Positions 34,481 to 43,165 of a stretch of 45,835 nucleotides of DNA are shown here, in pieces (positions within the stretch are counted from its first letter, which is position 1; each line of letters opens with the position of its first letter). Below the pieces are notes generated by a model. It was given only the letters and a program-made list of their open reading frames with translations. It was not told the origin of the DNA and did no database searches. The DNA is from Opitutia bacterium (GTDB taxonomy: Bacteria; Verrucomicrobiota; Verrucomicrobiia; Opitutales; Opitutaceae). The stretch spans positions 1 through 45,835 of the forward strand of contig CANGHW010000030.1 of the NCBI GenBank assembly GCA_947453695.1, read 5' to 3'. Position numbers and translations under genes: made by a program.

Positions 34481-37400
34481 CTAGCGCGCGAGCGTCGCGG
34501 CCATGAGCCCGATCACGACCTCGTTGGCGAGCGCCCGCACCGTGAGCGAGGTCAGCTCCTTGTCGCGATTCAGCGGCAGCACCAACACTGTCGCCGCGCC
34601 GCCGGATATTTTCCCTCCCCTGCCCTTAAAGGTCGCGGCGTCCAGCACCCGCACCTTGCCTGTCTTCAAATCGACGCGCATCGGCAGCGGTGCCTCGACG
34701 CGAAACTGGTAGTCGTCGATGAAGTAGTCCTCCTCGATCGGCCACCACGTCTCCGGATTGCGCAGCGCGAGCCGCGCCGTCGTCCCGTCGGCATAGGTCA
34801 CGATCACCTCGCCGTTGTCGAACCGGCTCTGCATGTGATTCGTCGAGCCCGCCATCAGCAGCGTCACCTGCCCCGCCCGCCCGTGCAGCGGCACCGTCGC
34901 CTCCCGCGGATAGTTGTCCCACTGGGAAACAAAAATCACGTTCTTCGCCCCCGTGGCACTCGGCGTCGCCACCACCGCGCCACCCGGCAGCGTGATTTTT
35001 CCGTGCCCGCGCGCGGCTGCCGCCCGCAGCCCCGCATCATCAATCTCCGCCGTCTCATTCACGTGCCCGGCCCACGCCCCGATGCCCTGCTTGGGCATCG
35101 CCAGCGAGACAAACGGCGAGCGCGGCGAGCGATACTCGTTCTGAAAAATCTGCGTGACGCGGTCGTTGAAGTGCGAAGTGAGTTCGACCGGGTCGCTGAC
35201 GCCCTTGAACTCCACCGCGGCCGGACGCGCCTGCTGCGGGACCATCTCGAGATGATGTCCCTCGACCAAGGTCGCCGCCTCGCGATCCCAGGTCACCTCG
35301 ACCGTGATCGACGAACTCGCCGCGAGGCGTAGTTCAATCTCCTCCCGCCCGTGCGGTCGCGCGATCCGCGTGGTGGCCACCGGCTTCCCTTCCGCCGACG
35401 CGCTCACGAGCCCGCGCCCGGCCGACGGCAGGCGCAAAACGACCGCCAGCGGATCGGCTGATGCTTGCACGACCGAGATGCGCTCAGTGCGATCCACCCG
35501 GCGAAACGCCAGCTCGATTCCCGGTCGGCGAAAGGAAACCTTGTCCCACTCCGCCGGCCAGCCGGGCGCGACCACGAGCTCTCCCGCCAGCGCATCCGGC
35601 CGCACGCCAAACAATCCCTCCACCACCGCCCGCGCCAGCACACCCGAGCCGTCCGCGAAATCGCGCTGCGACTCGCGCCGATACACATCGAGATAGCTCA
35701 TCGAGCCCACATTCCCCGGCGAGATGCCCATGAACATCGCCGCGAGGAGCGAGCCTTTCGCCAGACGCCACGCCTCGTCGGCTTGCCCGCCCTGCCACAG
35801 GCCGAGGGCCGTATGCACGGCCTCGCCCATCACCACATTATTGATCGACCACGTATACGGCAGCCAGTTGCTCGAGGCGACCGTGTGCAACCCCGCCGGC
35901 ACGCCCGGTCCGCGCACCGGGAGCCGCGGAATCTGCGCGCCAATCTGCTCCGCCATGGCCGCCGCCTCCGCGGGTGTCGGCACCTCGGAATCCATCGTGT
36001 GATAGAAACTCCACACCGCCGCCGCCGGGTGCACGCGCTGCAAGCCGAGCCAGTCCTTGTATTCTGCGAACCATCCCGCTCCGCCGTCGCCCTTGACCCA
36101 GAGCAGCTCCCGCATCCCGCGCGCGATCAGGTCCGCCTCGCGGGCATAGCCGGCCGCCACTGCCTCGCCGAGGCCCAACGCTTTCGCCCACCGCGCCGCC
36201 TCGCGATGATGAAAATAATTATACGCCGAGGCGTGCGCCGTGCCGCCGCCGTGATACTGCAAGTCGTCACTCGCCCAGATCGCCGCGTAGGCCTCGTAGA
36301 CCGGCAACTTCTCCGCGCCCACCTCGAACTCGCGCCGAAAGAGCCGCCGCTCCCACGCGAGATGCCGCTCGATCGTCGGCCACATCTGCTTCGCGAACTC
36401 TCGATCGCCCGTCCATCGCAGGTGCCGGAACAGCGCGTCGATGAACACGAGGTTCATGTCGTAGTGCGAGTTCGACATGTCGCCGTTCGAGTGCAGCCCG
36501 CCTTCGTTGCGCGCCAGGTTCGTCTTCTCCTCGGGCGGCGGCAGTCGCTCCGGCATCGGCTCCGTGTTCTGCCGGCCCGCCCAATACTCAAAGTTCTTCC
36601 GCGCCCGTTCGTGCCGGCCCAGCGCGTCGAGCGCATAGGGCCCGCGCCAGCCGAGCAATTTCGTCCGCCACGCGATCGCGCCGTGCATGATCGCCTGCTC
36701 CGGCTCGTCCCACACCGCGTCCGCCGCCACGTTGAGCGCGCCGACCGCCGCGTTGAGAAACGCGTCCGGCGTCTCGACGCTCACCCGCGTGCGCAGCGCC
36801 GCGAAGTGCCGCTCGGTCTCCGCAAATCGCCGGCTCAGCTCGTCCCGCCCATACGCCGGCGGCAGGCGAAACGTCGGAGCCGTTTTCTTCACACCCGCTT
36901 TGTCCGCCGTCACCGCCTTGTAGGTGTCGAGCTCCTCGGCCGACGTCGCCGCCGCGGTGATGCGCTGCAGCGCGAGCAACCGTGGTTGTCCGTTGTCGAG
37001 CGACACGCGGCCGACCACCACCGGTAACGCCGGCGCCACCACATTTATGGCCGACAAAAGCGCCGCCGGATCGTCCCACTGCGTCACGTCAGCGATCCGC
37101 CACACGGTGCCGTCCGGTCCAGCGCCCACGATCGTCGCGGCTTTCGCGGTCAACGTGAAGCCACCGCCCTCCCCGCTGAGTCCGATCCGGTTCTCCCGGC
37201 AGAAGTCCGGCTTCAGTTGAAACCATTCGCTGATCGGCACGCTTTCCGTGCCGATGTCGCCATCGCGTTTGCCGCGCTGTCCGCTCACGCCGCCGAAGAC
37301 CCAGAAGAGTTCCAGGCCCGCCGGGATCCCCTGCGCCGTCACCCGCACGATGAGTCCCTCGGTCTCGTGGTAGGCCAGCGATTCGAGCCGCACCACGCCC

Positions 37401-37789
37401 GTCTCGCCCAGCAGCGGATCGCGGATCTCATGGAGCAATTCGCCCGGCCGATACCGTGTCTCGATCCGCGCCGCCGCGTGCAACCACTTCGCGCCGGCCG
37501 TGCCGCGCACCCCCAACCGCAGATTGCCCCCGCGTCCCGGCAGATAGAGCACGAACTCCGGCTTGTCGCCGCCATCGACTCGAAACGCCGTGTTCCCGCC
37601 GTAGAGCGGTCGGTTGAAAAACTCCGTCCCGTTCTCGATCACGAAGTCCGCACCGTCCGGCCGGTAGCGCAGCGGTCGCTCGATGTTGCCCTCCAGGTTC
37701 GGCCATACCTTCTGCGCCCCCGGCGCCTGCGCGCCGACTGCGACCAACGAAGCCAACCACACCCCGAGACCAGCGATGACACGACGCAT
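34481..37789 (-). CDS. DUF4450-type six-hairpin glycosidase-like protein
   Basis: Predicted secreted or periplasmic protein of 1,102 residues with a signal peptide (RRVIAGLGVWLASLVAVGAQA). Residues about 30-300 carry the DUF4450 signature: NIERPLRYRPDGADFVIENG, NRPLYGGNTAFRVDGGDKPE, LYLPGRGGNLRLG. The middle has the features of an alpha/alpha six-hairpin barrel: WRTKLLGWRGPYALDALGRH, LHSNGDMSNSHYDMNLVFID, YHGGGTAHASAYNYFHH, WLPYTWSINN. The C-terminal third is beta-rich (FVSQWDNYPREATVPLHG, WWPIEEDYFIDDYQFRVEAP). From fold, it probably acts on a glycan, but no catalytic assignment is made. It sits between gudD (62 bp upstream) and an SDR, so the released sugar may feed the aldarate path. Confidence 0.8.
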   Translation of the reverse strand: MRRVIAGLGVWLASLVAVGAQAPGAQKVWPNLEGNIERPLRYRPDGADFVIENGTEFFNRPLYGGNTAFRVDGGDKPEFVLYLPGRGGNLRLGVRGTAGAKWLHAAARIETRYRPGELLHEIRDPLLGETGVVRLESLAYHETEGLIVRVTAQGIPAGLELFWVFGGVSGQRGKRDGDIGTESVPISEWFQLKPDFCRENRIGLSGEGGGFTLTAKAATIVGAGPDGTVWRIADVTQWDDPAALLSAINVVAPALPVVVGRVSLDNGQPRLLALQRITAAATSAEELDTYKAVTADKAGVKKTAPTFRLPPAYGRDELSRRFAETERHFAALRTRVSVETPDAFLNAAVGALNVAADAVWDEPEQAIMHGAIAWRTKLLGWRGPYALDALGRHERARKNFEYWAGRQNTEPMPERLPPPEEKTNLARNEGGLHSNGDMSNSHYDMNLVFIDALFRHLRWTGDREFAKQMWPTIERHLAWERRLFRREFEVGAEKLPVYEAYAAIWASDDLQYHGGGTAHASAYNYFHHREAARWAKALGLGEAVAAGYAREADLIARGMRELLWVKGDGGAGWFAEYKDWLGLQRVHPAAAVWSFYHTMDSEVPTPAEAAAMAEQIGAQIPRLPVRGPGVPAGLHTVASSNWLPYTWSINNVVMGEAVHTALGLWQGGQADEAWRLAKGSLLAAMFMGISPGNVGSMSYLDVYRRESQRDFADGSGVLARAVVEGLFGVRPDALAGELVVAPGWPAEWDKVSFRRPGIELAFRRVDRTERISVVQASADPLAVVLRLPSAGRGLVSASAEGKPVATTRIARPHGREEIELRLAASSSITVEVTWDREAATLVEGHHLEMVPQQARPAAVEFKGVSDPVELTSHFNDRVTQIFQNEYRSPRSPFVSLAMPKQGIGAWAGHVNETAEIDDAGLRAAAARGHGKITLPGGAVVATPSATGAKNVIFVSQWDNYPREATVPLHGRAGQVTLLMAGSTNHMQSRFDNGEVIVTYADGTTARLALRNPETWWPIEEDYFIDDYQFRVEAPLPMRVDLKTGKVRVLDAATFKGRGGKISGGAATVLVLPLNRDKELTSLTVRALANEVVIGLMAATLAR

Positions 37790-37851
37790 GACCGAAGTCT
37801 GCGCCGTGCCGCCCGGTTTTCGAGTCCCGACCGGTCAGACCGTCCGCCGCC

Positions 37852-39138
37852 TCACCAGCGCGTCTGCTTAAACTTCCACCCCGGCACTTTCTTCTGCATC
37901 TCCGGCTCGTCGTTGCGCTCGGTGAGTCCGCAGCGCTGGTAGTTGTCGGCCGCTTTCGCGAGCGCGACGCGGTCCAACTCCACTCCGAGTCCCGGGCCCT
38001 TCGGCAGGGTCACGCAGCCGCCTTCGATCTTCATCCGGCCGCCGACGATGAAGTCTTCCCACTGCCAGGGATAGTGCGTGTCGAGCGCGTAGGTGAGGTT
38101 CGGCATCGCCGCGCCGAGGTGGGTCATCGCCGCGAGCGAGATGCCGCCGTGGTTGTTGGAGTGCATCGACACGCCGCGGCCGAAATTCCGACAGTGCGCC
38201 GCCAGCTCCATCGACGCGCGGAGCCCACCCCAGAAATGGTGATCGGTGAGGATGATGTCCTCCGAGCCCAGCCGCGCACTGCCCGGCAGGTCGCCAAACG
38301 AGGTCGTGCACATATTGGTCGCGAGCGGCGTCTTCAGCGCCTTGCGCACCTCGGCCATGCCTTCCTGCGTGCGGCACGGGTCCTCCAAATACTCGAGGAT
38401 GCCTTCCATTTCGCGGCCGTATTTGATCGAGGTCTCGACGGTCCAGAGCGCATTGGGGTCGACGCGCAGCGGCACCTTCGGCCCGAAGGCTTCGTGCAAC
38501 GCCTTCATCGCTGCGACTTCCTGCGCCGGCTCGAAGACGCCGCCCTTGAGCTTGATCGATTCGAAACCGAACTCTTTCACCATCGCCTGCGCCTGCGCGA
38601 CGATGCCCGCCGGATCGAGCGCCGCCGCCTGCCGCGCCGCAGCCCAGCCGGTCGCCGCGGGATCGGTGCCAAACGCCAGCTCTCCGCCCGCGCCTTCATA
38701 CTTGTAGAAGAGATAGGCCGAATACGGCACGCGCTCGCGCACAATGCCGCCGAGGAGGGTCGCCACCGGGAGGTTGAACGCCTTGCCCTGCAGATCGAGG
38801 CACGCCACATCGAGCGCGCTCTCCACTTGGATCAGGGCACGCTGGTCCCACGGCTTGTCGCCGCGTGCCGCCGCCGACTCCGTGCCGAAGTGCGCCCGGA
38901 GCGCCGCGCGCAACGCATGCCAGTTGAGGGGATCGCGGCCGATGACGACATCGCGCGCCGCTTCAAGCTTCGCGTTGATCGCACCGCTGCCCGGCACCTC
39001 GGCGAGACCGGTCAGGCCGTTGTCCGCCACGATCTCGACCACCGTGCGCAGGCAATACGGCGCGTGCAGCCCGGCGGCATTCAGGAGCGGCGGATCGCCG
39101 AGCGCGATGGGGGTGATGTGGATGGCGGTGATCTTCAT
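37852..39138 (-). CDS. gudD: Glucarate dehydratase (enolase superfamily)
   Basis: Enolase-superfamily acid-sugar dehydratase of 428 residues (E. coli GudD 446) that converts D-glucarate to 5-keto-4-deoxyglucarate. GudD-specific residues are all visible: KxK base Lys198 in IKLKGG, metal ligands Asp227 (VDPNALW), Glu252 (LEDPC) and Asn275 (ATNM), the His326-Asp353 dyad (MHSNNHGGISLAAMTH and LDTHYPWQ), and the PGWKF C-terminus. N-terminal NAAGLHAPYCLRTVVE also fits GudD. Start ATG 39138 gives MKITAIHITPIALG; the open frame extends upstream into the TPR gene, but that part is non-coding for this family. The leader tctttccctcccc is pyrimidine-rich. With GarL and GarR nearby it completes aldarate breakdown. 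Confidence 0.93.
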   Translation of the reverse strand: MKITAIHITPIALGDPPLLNAAGLHAPYCLRTVVEIVADNGLTGLAEVPGSGAINAKLEAARDVVIGRDPLNWHALRAALRAHFGTESAAARGDKPWDQRALIQVESALDVACLDLQGKAFNLPVATLLGGIVRERVPYSAYLFYKYEGAGGELAFGTDPAATGWAAARQAAALDPAGIVAQAQAMVKEFGFESIKLKGGVFEPAQEVAAMKALHEAFGPKVPLRVDPNALWTVETSIKYGREMEGILEYLEDPCRTQEGMAEVRKALKTPLATNMCTTSFGDLPGSARLGSEDIILTDHHFWGGLRASMELAAHCRNFGRGVSMHSNNHGGISLAAMTHLGAAMPNLTYALDTHYPWQWEDFIVGGRMKIEGGCVTLPKGPGLGVELDRVALAKAADNYQRCGLTERNDEPEMQKKVPGWKFKQTRW

Positions 39139-39175
39139 GGGGAGGGAAAGATTAATCTCCGGCTGACCGGCGGCG

Positions 39176-41305
39176 TCAGTTGCGGGGACGGTCCGTTTGG
39201 CGCATCGCCCGCAGCCGGGCCAGATTATTCCGGGCGTCGGTGTAGTTCGGGTTGCGCTGCACGACCGCCTCGAGCGCCGCGATCGCTTCGTCGCCGCGGC
39301 CGAGGGCGTGGAGCGCACTGGCGCGGTTGTTCTGCGCTTCGAGATAGTTCGGTTGGAGGCGCAGCGCTGCCTCGTAGTGGGTCAGGGCATCCGCCGGCCG
39401 GCCGAGGCGCAGGAGGGCGTTGCCCAGATTGTTGTGGCCGTCGGCGAAGTCCGGCCGCGCTTGCAACAGCGTCGCGTAGAGTTCCACCGCCGCCGCCGTC
39501 TCGCCGAGTTCGAGCTTCACGTTGGCGAGATTGAAGCGGGCCTCGCCGTAGTCGGCGCGCCCGCGCAGCGCCGCCTCGAAGTGGGCCGCCGCTTCGCGCG
39601 GTCGACCACTGCGCTGCTCGACGAGACCGAGGTTGTTGCGCGCCATCGGCTGCTCGGGCGCGAGCTGCAGGCTGGTCTCATAGTGCCGGCGCGCCTCGTC
39701 CATCCGTCCGGCCAGGAAGCGCGCGTTCGCGAGGTTGTAGTGGGCCGGCGCCAGCTTCGGATCGAGCCGCACCGCCTGCTCGAAATGGGGCGTCGCCTCC
39801 GCCGCGCGCTGCAGTTGGAGCAGGGCCACGCCGAGGCTGTTGTGCGTGGCGGCATCCGCCGGCTGCGCCGCCATCGCGTGCGTGAGGTGATCGAGTGCCT
39901 CCGCCGGGCGGCCTTCTTCCAGGGCGGCGGTGCCGAGATTAAACCGCGGCTCAAAGTAGTCCGACTTGTAGCGCAGCGCTGCCCGATACGCCGCCAGTCC
40001 TTCCGCCCGGCGCCCGCTCGCGAGCAGGACTTGTCCGAGATTGTTGTGCGCCAGCCAGCACGCTGGATTCCGCGCGAGGATGGTGCGATAGAGCGTTTCG
40101 CCGTCGCGATAGGTTCCGGCCTGCAGGTAGGTGAGGCCGGCCAGTCCCGCCAGCCCGGCACCGGCCAGCCCGGCGCGCACCCGCGGCGCGGCCGCCACCC
40201 GGTCGGCCACGGTGGCACAGGCGGCTCCGACGCCCGCCGCGACGCCGATGCTCGCCAGGTATTGGAGGTGATCGCCGACGAAGGAAAAGCGGAAGAAATA
40301 CACGTCGAAGAACCCCAGCACCGGAAACAGCGAGACTGCGAAATACGCCGCCGCCAGAAACCACGGTCGCGCCGCCCCGTCGCGCCAGTGCCAGAGGGCG
40401 GCGAGCGTCGCCAGCGCGCCTCCGGCCGGCACCCACGCGCTCACCTGGGTCGCATCGATCACCCACCGCGGGTAGATGAAGATCAACGGCTCGGGCCAGA
40501 CCAGTTTCCCGAGGTAGAACCACAGCACCCGGCCCGCGATCACGATTCGCTCCGGCAGACTCTGGTTCCACTCCGCGCCCATCGCCTTCGAGTTGTATTT
40601 CTGCTCCCAGATCGTCCAGGCACTCGCGACCAGCGAGAGCGCGAGAAAGGGCACCAGCCAGCGCACGTCGCGCCAGTGCCACGCGCGTCTCCGCCACCAC
40701 CAGCAGAGCCCGAGCACCACCGGCAGCATCACGGTCGACGATTTGCTCAGGATGGCCGCCAGTGCCGCCGTCCACGCGAGCGCATACCACCCGGGCGCAC
40801 GCCGCAGTCCCGTCGGCCCTTCCGCGTCGAGCCAGCGCAGGAAAAAGCCCACGGCCAGCAGATAAAACAAACACGACTGGGTGTTCTTCAGTTCCGAGAT
40901 CCACGCCACCGATTCCGCCTGCACCGGATGGAGCGCCCAAAGGGCCGCGCCCAGCCAGGCTCCGCGCACCCCGAGTTGCGTGAGCACCCGGCCGAGGAGC
41001 ACGGCACAGCCGAGGTGCAGCCCGAGCGTCGCCAGGTGATACGCCAGTGGATTGAGCCCCCACCCCGCGTGCAGGGCCCAAAAGCTCGTCATCGTGAGCG
41101 GAAAGTAATTGGCCGCGCCGCTCGACCAGATGGCCGCCAGGCCGCCGGCCGACAGCACGTGGGGATTCGCCGTCAGGTGGAGGTCATCATCCCAGATGAA
41201 GTCCGCGTGCCAGACCGGGAGATACGCCCCGACCAGCGCCGCGACCAGGGCGAGCGCCGCCCAGCGGATCGGTCCGCCGCCCCTCGCCTCCGCCCCAGCC
41301 TTCAC
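39176..41305 (-). CDS. Polytopic GT-C-like glycosyltransferase with TPR domain
   Basis: Membrane protein of 709 residues starting at GTG 41305, which overlaps the garL stop (GTGA). The N-terminal ~390 residues hold about ten hydrophobic segments with a first periplasmic-loop acidic cluster FIWDDDLHLTANPHV (Asp39-41), the layout of GT-C enzymes, and resemble the eukaryotic TMTC O-mannosyltransferases. From about residue 415 there are eight full and one partial TPR units (HNNLGxxLLxxGRxxEAxxHYExALRLxPxY). A likely role is transfer of a lipid-linked sugar to a protein or glycan on the outer side of the inner membrane; donor and acceptor are unknown. It lies inside the aldarate cluster, translationally coupled to garL and 37 bp before gudD, which is unusual for a metabolic operon. 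Confidence 0.82.
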   Translation of the reverse strand: MKAGAEARGGGPIRWAALALVAALVGAYLPVWHADFIWDDDLHLTANPHVLSAGGLAAIWSSGAANYFPLTMTSFWALHAGWGLNPLAYHLATLGLHLGCAVLLGRVLTQLGVRGAWLGAALWALHPVQAESVAWISELKNTQSCLFYLLAVGFFLRWLDAEGPTGLRRAPGWYALAWTAALAAILSKSSTVMLPVVLGLCWWWRRRAWHWRDVRWLVPFLALSLVASAWTIWEQKYNSKAMGAEWNQSLPERIVIAGRVLWFYLGKLVWPEPLIFIYPRWVIDATQVSAWVPAGGALATLAALWHWRDGAARPWFLAAAYFAVSLFPVLGFFDVYFFRFSFVGDHLQYLASIGVAAGVGAACATVADRVAAAPRVRAGLAGAGLAGLAGLTYLQAGTYRDGETLYRTILARNPACWLAHNNLGQVLLASGRRAEGLAAYRAALRYKSDYFEPRFNLGTAALEEGRPAEALDHLTHAMAAQPADAATHNSLGVALLQLQRAAEATPHFEQAVRLDPKLAPAHYNLANARFLAGRMDEARRHYETSLQLAPEQPMARNNLGLVEQRSGRPREAAAHFEAALRGRADYGEARFNLANVKLELGETAAAVELYATLLQARPDFADGHNNLGNALLRLGRPADALTHYEAALRLQPNYLEAQNNRASALHALGRGDEAIAALEAVVQRNPNYTDARNNLARLRAMRQTDRPRN

Positions 41306-42069
41306 TTCCCGCGCAGGGTATTCAGGATCGACGCCAGCCCCGCCCGCACGCTGCCGCCGTCACTGCCGAGGGCGACAAACGTGTAGCCGAGTTCGCGGAG
41401 CTTCGCGACGAGCGCCGGGTTGTGCACGAGGATGCCCGCGGCCTTGCCGTGCTTCTTCGCGGCGGCACTCACCTTTTCCAGCGCTTCGATGAAGCGCGGG
41501 TGGTCGAGCTGGTCGCGGATGCCCATATTGTAGCTGAGGTCCGTCGGCCCCACGAAGAGCACGTCCACGCCGTCGACCGCCGCGATCTCCTCGCAATTGG
41601 CCACCGCCTCGGGCGTCTCGATCTGCGTGACCGTGAGCAGCCACTTGTGCGCATTGAGGTAGTAGTCCTCGAAGCCGCCGCCGAAGCCCGCCGCGCGCTG
41701 GATCTTGGCGACGCCCCGCACGCCGAGCGGCGGGTAGCGCATCGCCGACACCGCCGCCCGCGCCTCGGCCGCGGTGCTCACCCACGGCGCCATGATGCCG
41801 TGCGCACCCATGTCGAGTGCGCGCTTGAAGCGCGGCGTCTCGTTGGCCGCGATCCGCACGATCGGCACGGCATTCGTGCCGCCGACCGCCTGCAACTGGT
41901 GCAACATCGTATCCTCGCCACCCGGACCGTGCTCGTGGTCGATGAGCAACCAGTCGAAGCCGAGGTCGCCCGCCATCTCCGCCGTGATCGGCGAACCGAG
42001 GTTGATAAAGGTGCCCACAACCCATTCGCGGGCGAGGACACGGGAGCGGAAAGTGCCGGTGAGTTTCAT
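41302..42069 (-). CDS. garL: HpcH/HpaI-family ketodeoxyglucarate aldolase
   Basis: Class II pyruvate-dependent aldolase of 255 residues (E. coli GarL 256). It most likely cleaves 5-keto-4-deoxyglucarate (2-keto-3-deoxyglucarate) to pyruvate and tartronate semialdehyde. Motifs: WLLIDHEHGPGG with catalytic His45, VRIAANETPRFKRALDMGAHGIMAPW, QIETPEAVANCEEIAAVDGVD in separate parts, and FVGPTDLSYNMG. Its neighbours gudD and garR make the GarL assignment better than 4-hydroxy-2-oxoheptanedioate aldolase (HpaI) or rhamnonate aldolase, which share the fold. The stop overlaps the start of the TPR membrane protein by 4 nt. Confidence 0.88.
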   Translation of the reverse strand: MKLTGTFRSRVLAREWVVGTFINLGSPITAEMAGDLGFDWLLIDHEHGPGGEDTMLHQLQAVGGTNAVPIVRIAANETPRFKRALDMGAHGIMAPWVSTAAEARAAVSAMRYPPLGVRGVAKIQRAAGFGGGFEDYYLNAHKWLLTVTQIETPEAVANCEEIAAVDGVDVLFVGPTDLSYNMGIRDQLDHPRFIEALEKVSAAAKKHGKAAGILVHNPALVAKLRELGYTFVALGSDGGSVRAGLASILNTLRGK

Positions 42070-42085
42070 GGTCGTAAGGGGGAGT

Positions 42086-42138
42086 GCGGTGCTTCAGCCC
42101 GCACTGAGGGAACGGAGAAACGCGGGCTGAAGCACCGC
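42086..42138. repeat. Perfect 17-bp inverted repeat between garR and garL
   Basis: GCGGTGCTTCAGCCCGC at 42086-42102 and its exact reverse complement at 42122-42138, with a 19-nt loop. It forms a strong RNA hairpin on either strand in the 82-bp garR-garL gap. No T-run follows, so it may be a REP-like mobile repeat or a transcript-stabilising element rather than a simple terminator. Confidence 0.8.
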
Positions 42139-42151
42139 GCTACCTAAAATC

Positions 42152-43027
42152 TCAGAGCGACGCGTAAAGCCGATACAGCGCCTGCGTGCCGCAGTCTTCC
42201 CAGCCTTTGGCGGCGACCTGCTCGTAGAGCTTCTTCGCGATCGCGAGGCCCGGCAGGTCGAGCTTCAGCTCCGCCGCGCTGTCGAGGGCGATCTTCATGT
42301 CCTTGATGATGTGCTTCACATAGAAGCCCGGCGCGAAATTGTCCGCGAGCGCCCGCGGCGCGAGGTTCGTCATCGCCCAGCCGCCCGCCGCACCGCCGCT
42401 GATGCTGGCATGCACGGCCGCCGGATCGAGGCCGGCCTTCTTTGCGTAGGCGAGCGCCTCGACCCACGCCACCATGCCCACCGCCACGGCGATCTGGTTG
42501 GCCATTTTGCAGTATTGACCCGCGCCCGCCGCGCCGAGGAGCGCGATGTTCTTGCCCATGATCTCGAAGAGCGGCTTGGCGCGCGCGAAGGCCGCCGCGT
42601 CACCGCCGACCATGATCACGAGGCGCGCTTCCTTGGCGCCGAGATCTCCGCCCGACACCGGTGCGTCGAGCGAGGCGAGGCCGCGAGCGGCCGCCGCATC
42701 GGCGATCTTCCGCGCGAGCACCGGGCTCGAGGTGGTCATGTCGATCAGGAGCGCGCCGGCCTTGGCCCGCTCGACGATCCCGCCCGCGCCGAGGTAGGTC
42801 GTCTCCACATCGATCGGAAATCCGAGCATCGTGATCACCACGTCCGCCGCCGCAGCTGCACTCCCGGCCGAGTCATGCCACGTCGCGCCGGCCTCGAGGA
42901 GCGCGGCCGCCTTTTCCTTGGTGCGATTGTAGACGTGCAGCGTGTGACCGGCCTTCTGCAGGTGGCCAGCCATGCTGCGGCCCATGACGCCAGTGCCGAT
43001 GAATGCGATAGAGAGCGAAGCGGACAT
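42152..43027 (-). CDS. garR: Tartronate semialdehyde reductase
   Basis: Beta-hydroxyacid dehydrogenase of 291 residues (GarR/GlxR about 295) that reduces tartronate semialdehyde to D-glycerate. Seen: nucleotide motif FIGTGVMG (residues 9-16), the NRTKEKA segment of an NADP-type fold, the substrate motif DAPVSGGDLGAK (Ser125), catalytic Lys174 in QYCKMANQ, and the C-terminal YVKHIIKDMKIAL. ATG 43027 was chosen (SASLSIAFIGTG); the frame is open for about 900 bp upstream as an artefact of high GC on the strand opposite the NIPSNAP gene. The leader acctccacccctcttttact is pyrimidine-rich. It is the first gene of the aldarate cluster. Confidence 0.93.
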   Translation of the reverse strand: MSASLSIAFIGTGVMGRSMAGHLQKAGHTLHVYNRTKEKAAALLEAGATWHDSAGSAAAAADVVITMLGFPIDVETTYLGAGGIVERAKAGALLIDMTTSSPVLARKIADAAAARGLASLDAPVSGGDLGAKEARLVIMVGGDAAAFARAKPLFEIMGKNIALLGAAGAGQYCKMANQIAVAVGMVAWVEALAYAKKAGLDPAAVHASISGGAAGGWAMTNLAPRALADNFAPGFYVKHIIKDMKIALDSAAELKLDLPGLAIAKKLYEQVAAKGWEDCGTQALYRLYASL

Positions 43028-43115
43028 AGTAAAAGAGGGGTGGAGGTGAAAACGCGCCCCGAACGAAAACCTCCCCCCGCAGCCGCGCGAACCAATTCTC
43101 GCTCGCGTCGAAAAT

Positions 43116-43132
43116 TTGCCCATTAAGCGCAA
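43116..43132. promoter_or_regulatory. Candidate operator palindrome
   Basis: TTGCCCATTAAGCGCAA in the 138-bp divergent spacer between garR and the NIPSNAP gene. The TTGC...GCAA arms are perfectly symmetric and C/G and T/A positions alternate symmetrically inside (11 of 16 outer positions pair around the central T). A regulator of either gene could bind here. No regulator gene is in the window. Confidence 0.35.
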
Positions 43133-43165
43133 CGCCTCCACTGTGTTGTCGTCTCCTCCTTCCCC

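Noticed and set aside
39197..41386. 729-codon plus-strand open frame
   Set aside because: Antisense to the TPR glycosyltransferase, Arg/Pro/Gly-rich, no domain; a GC shadow.
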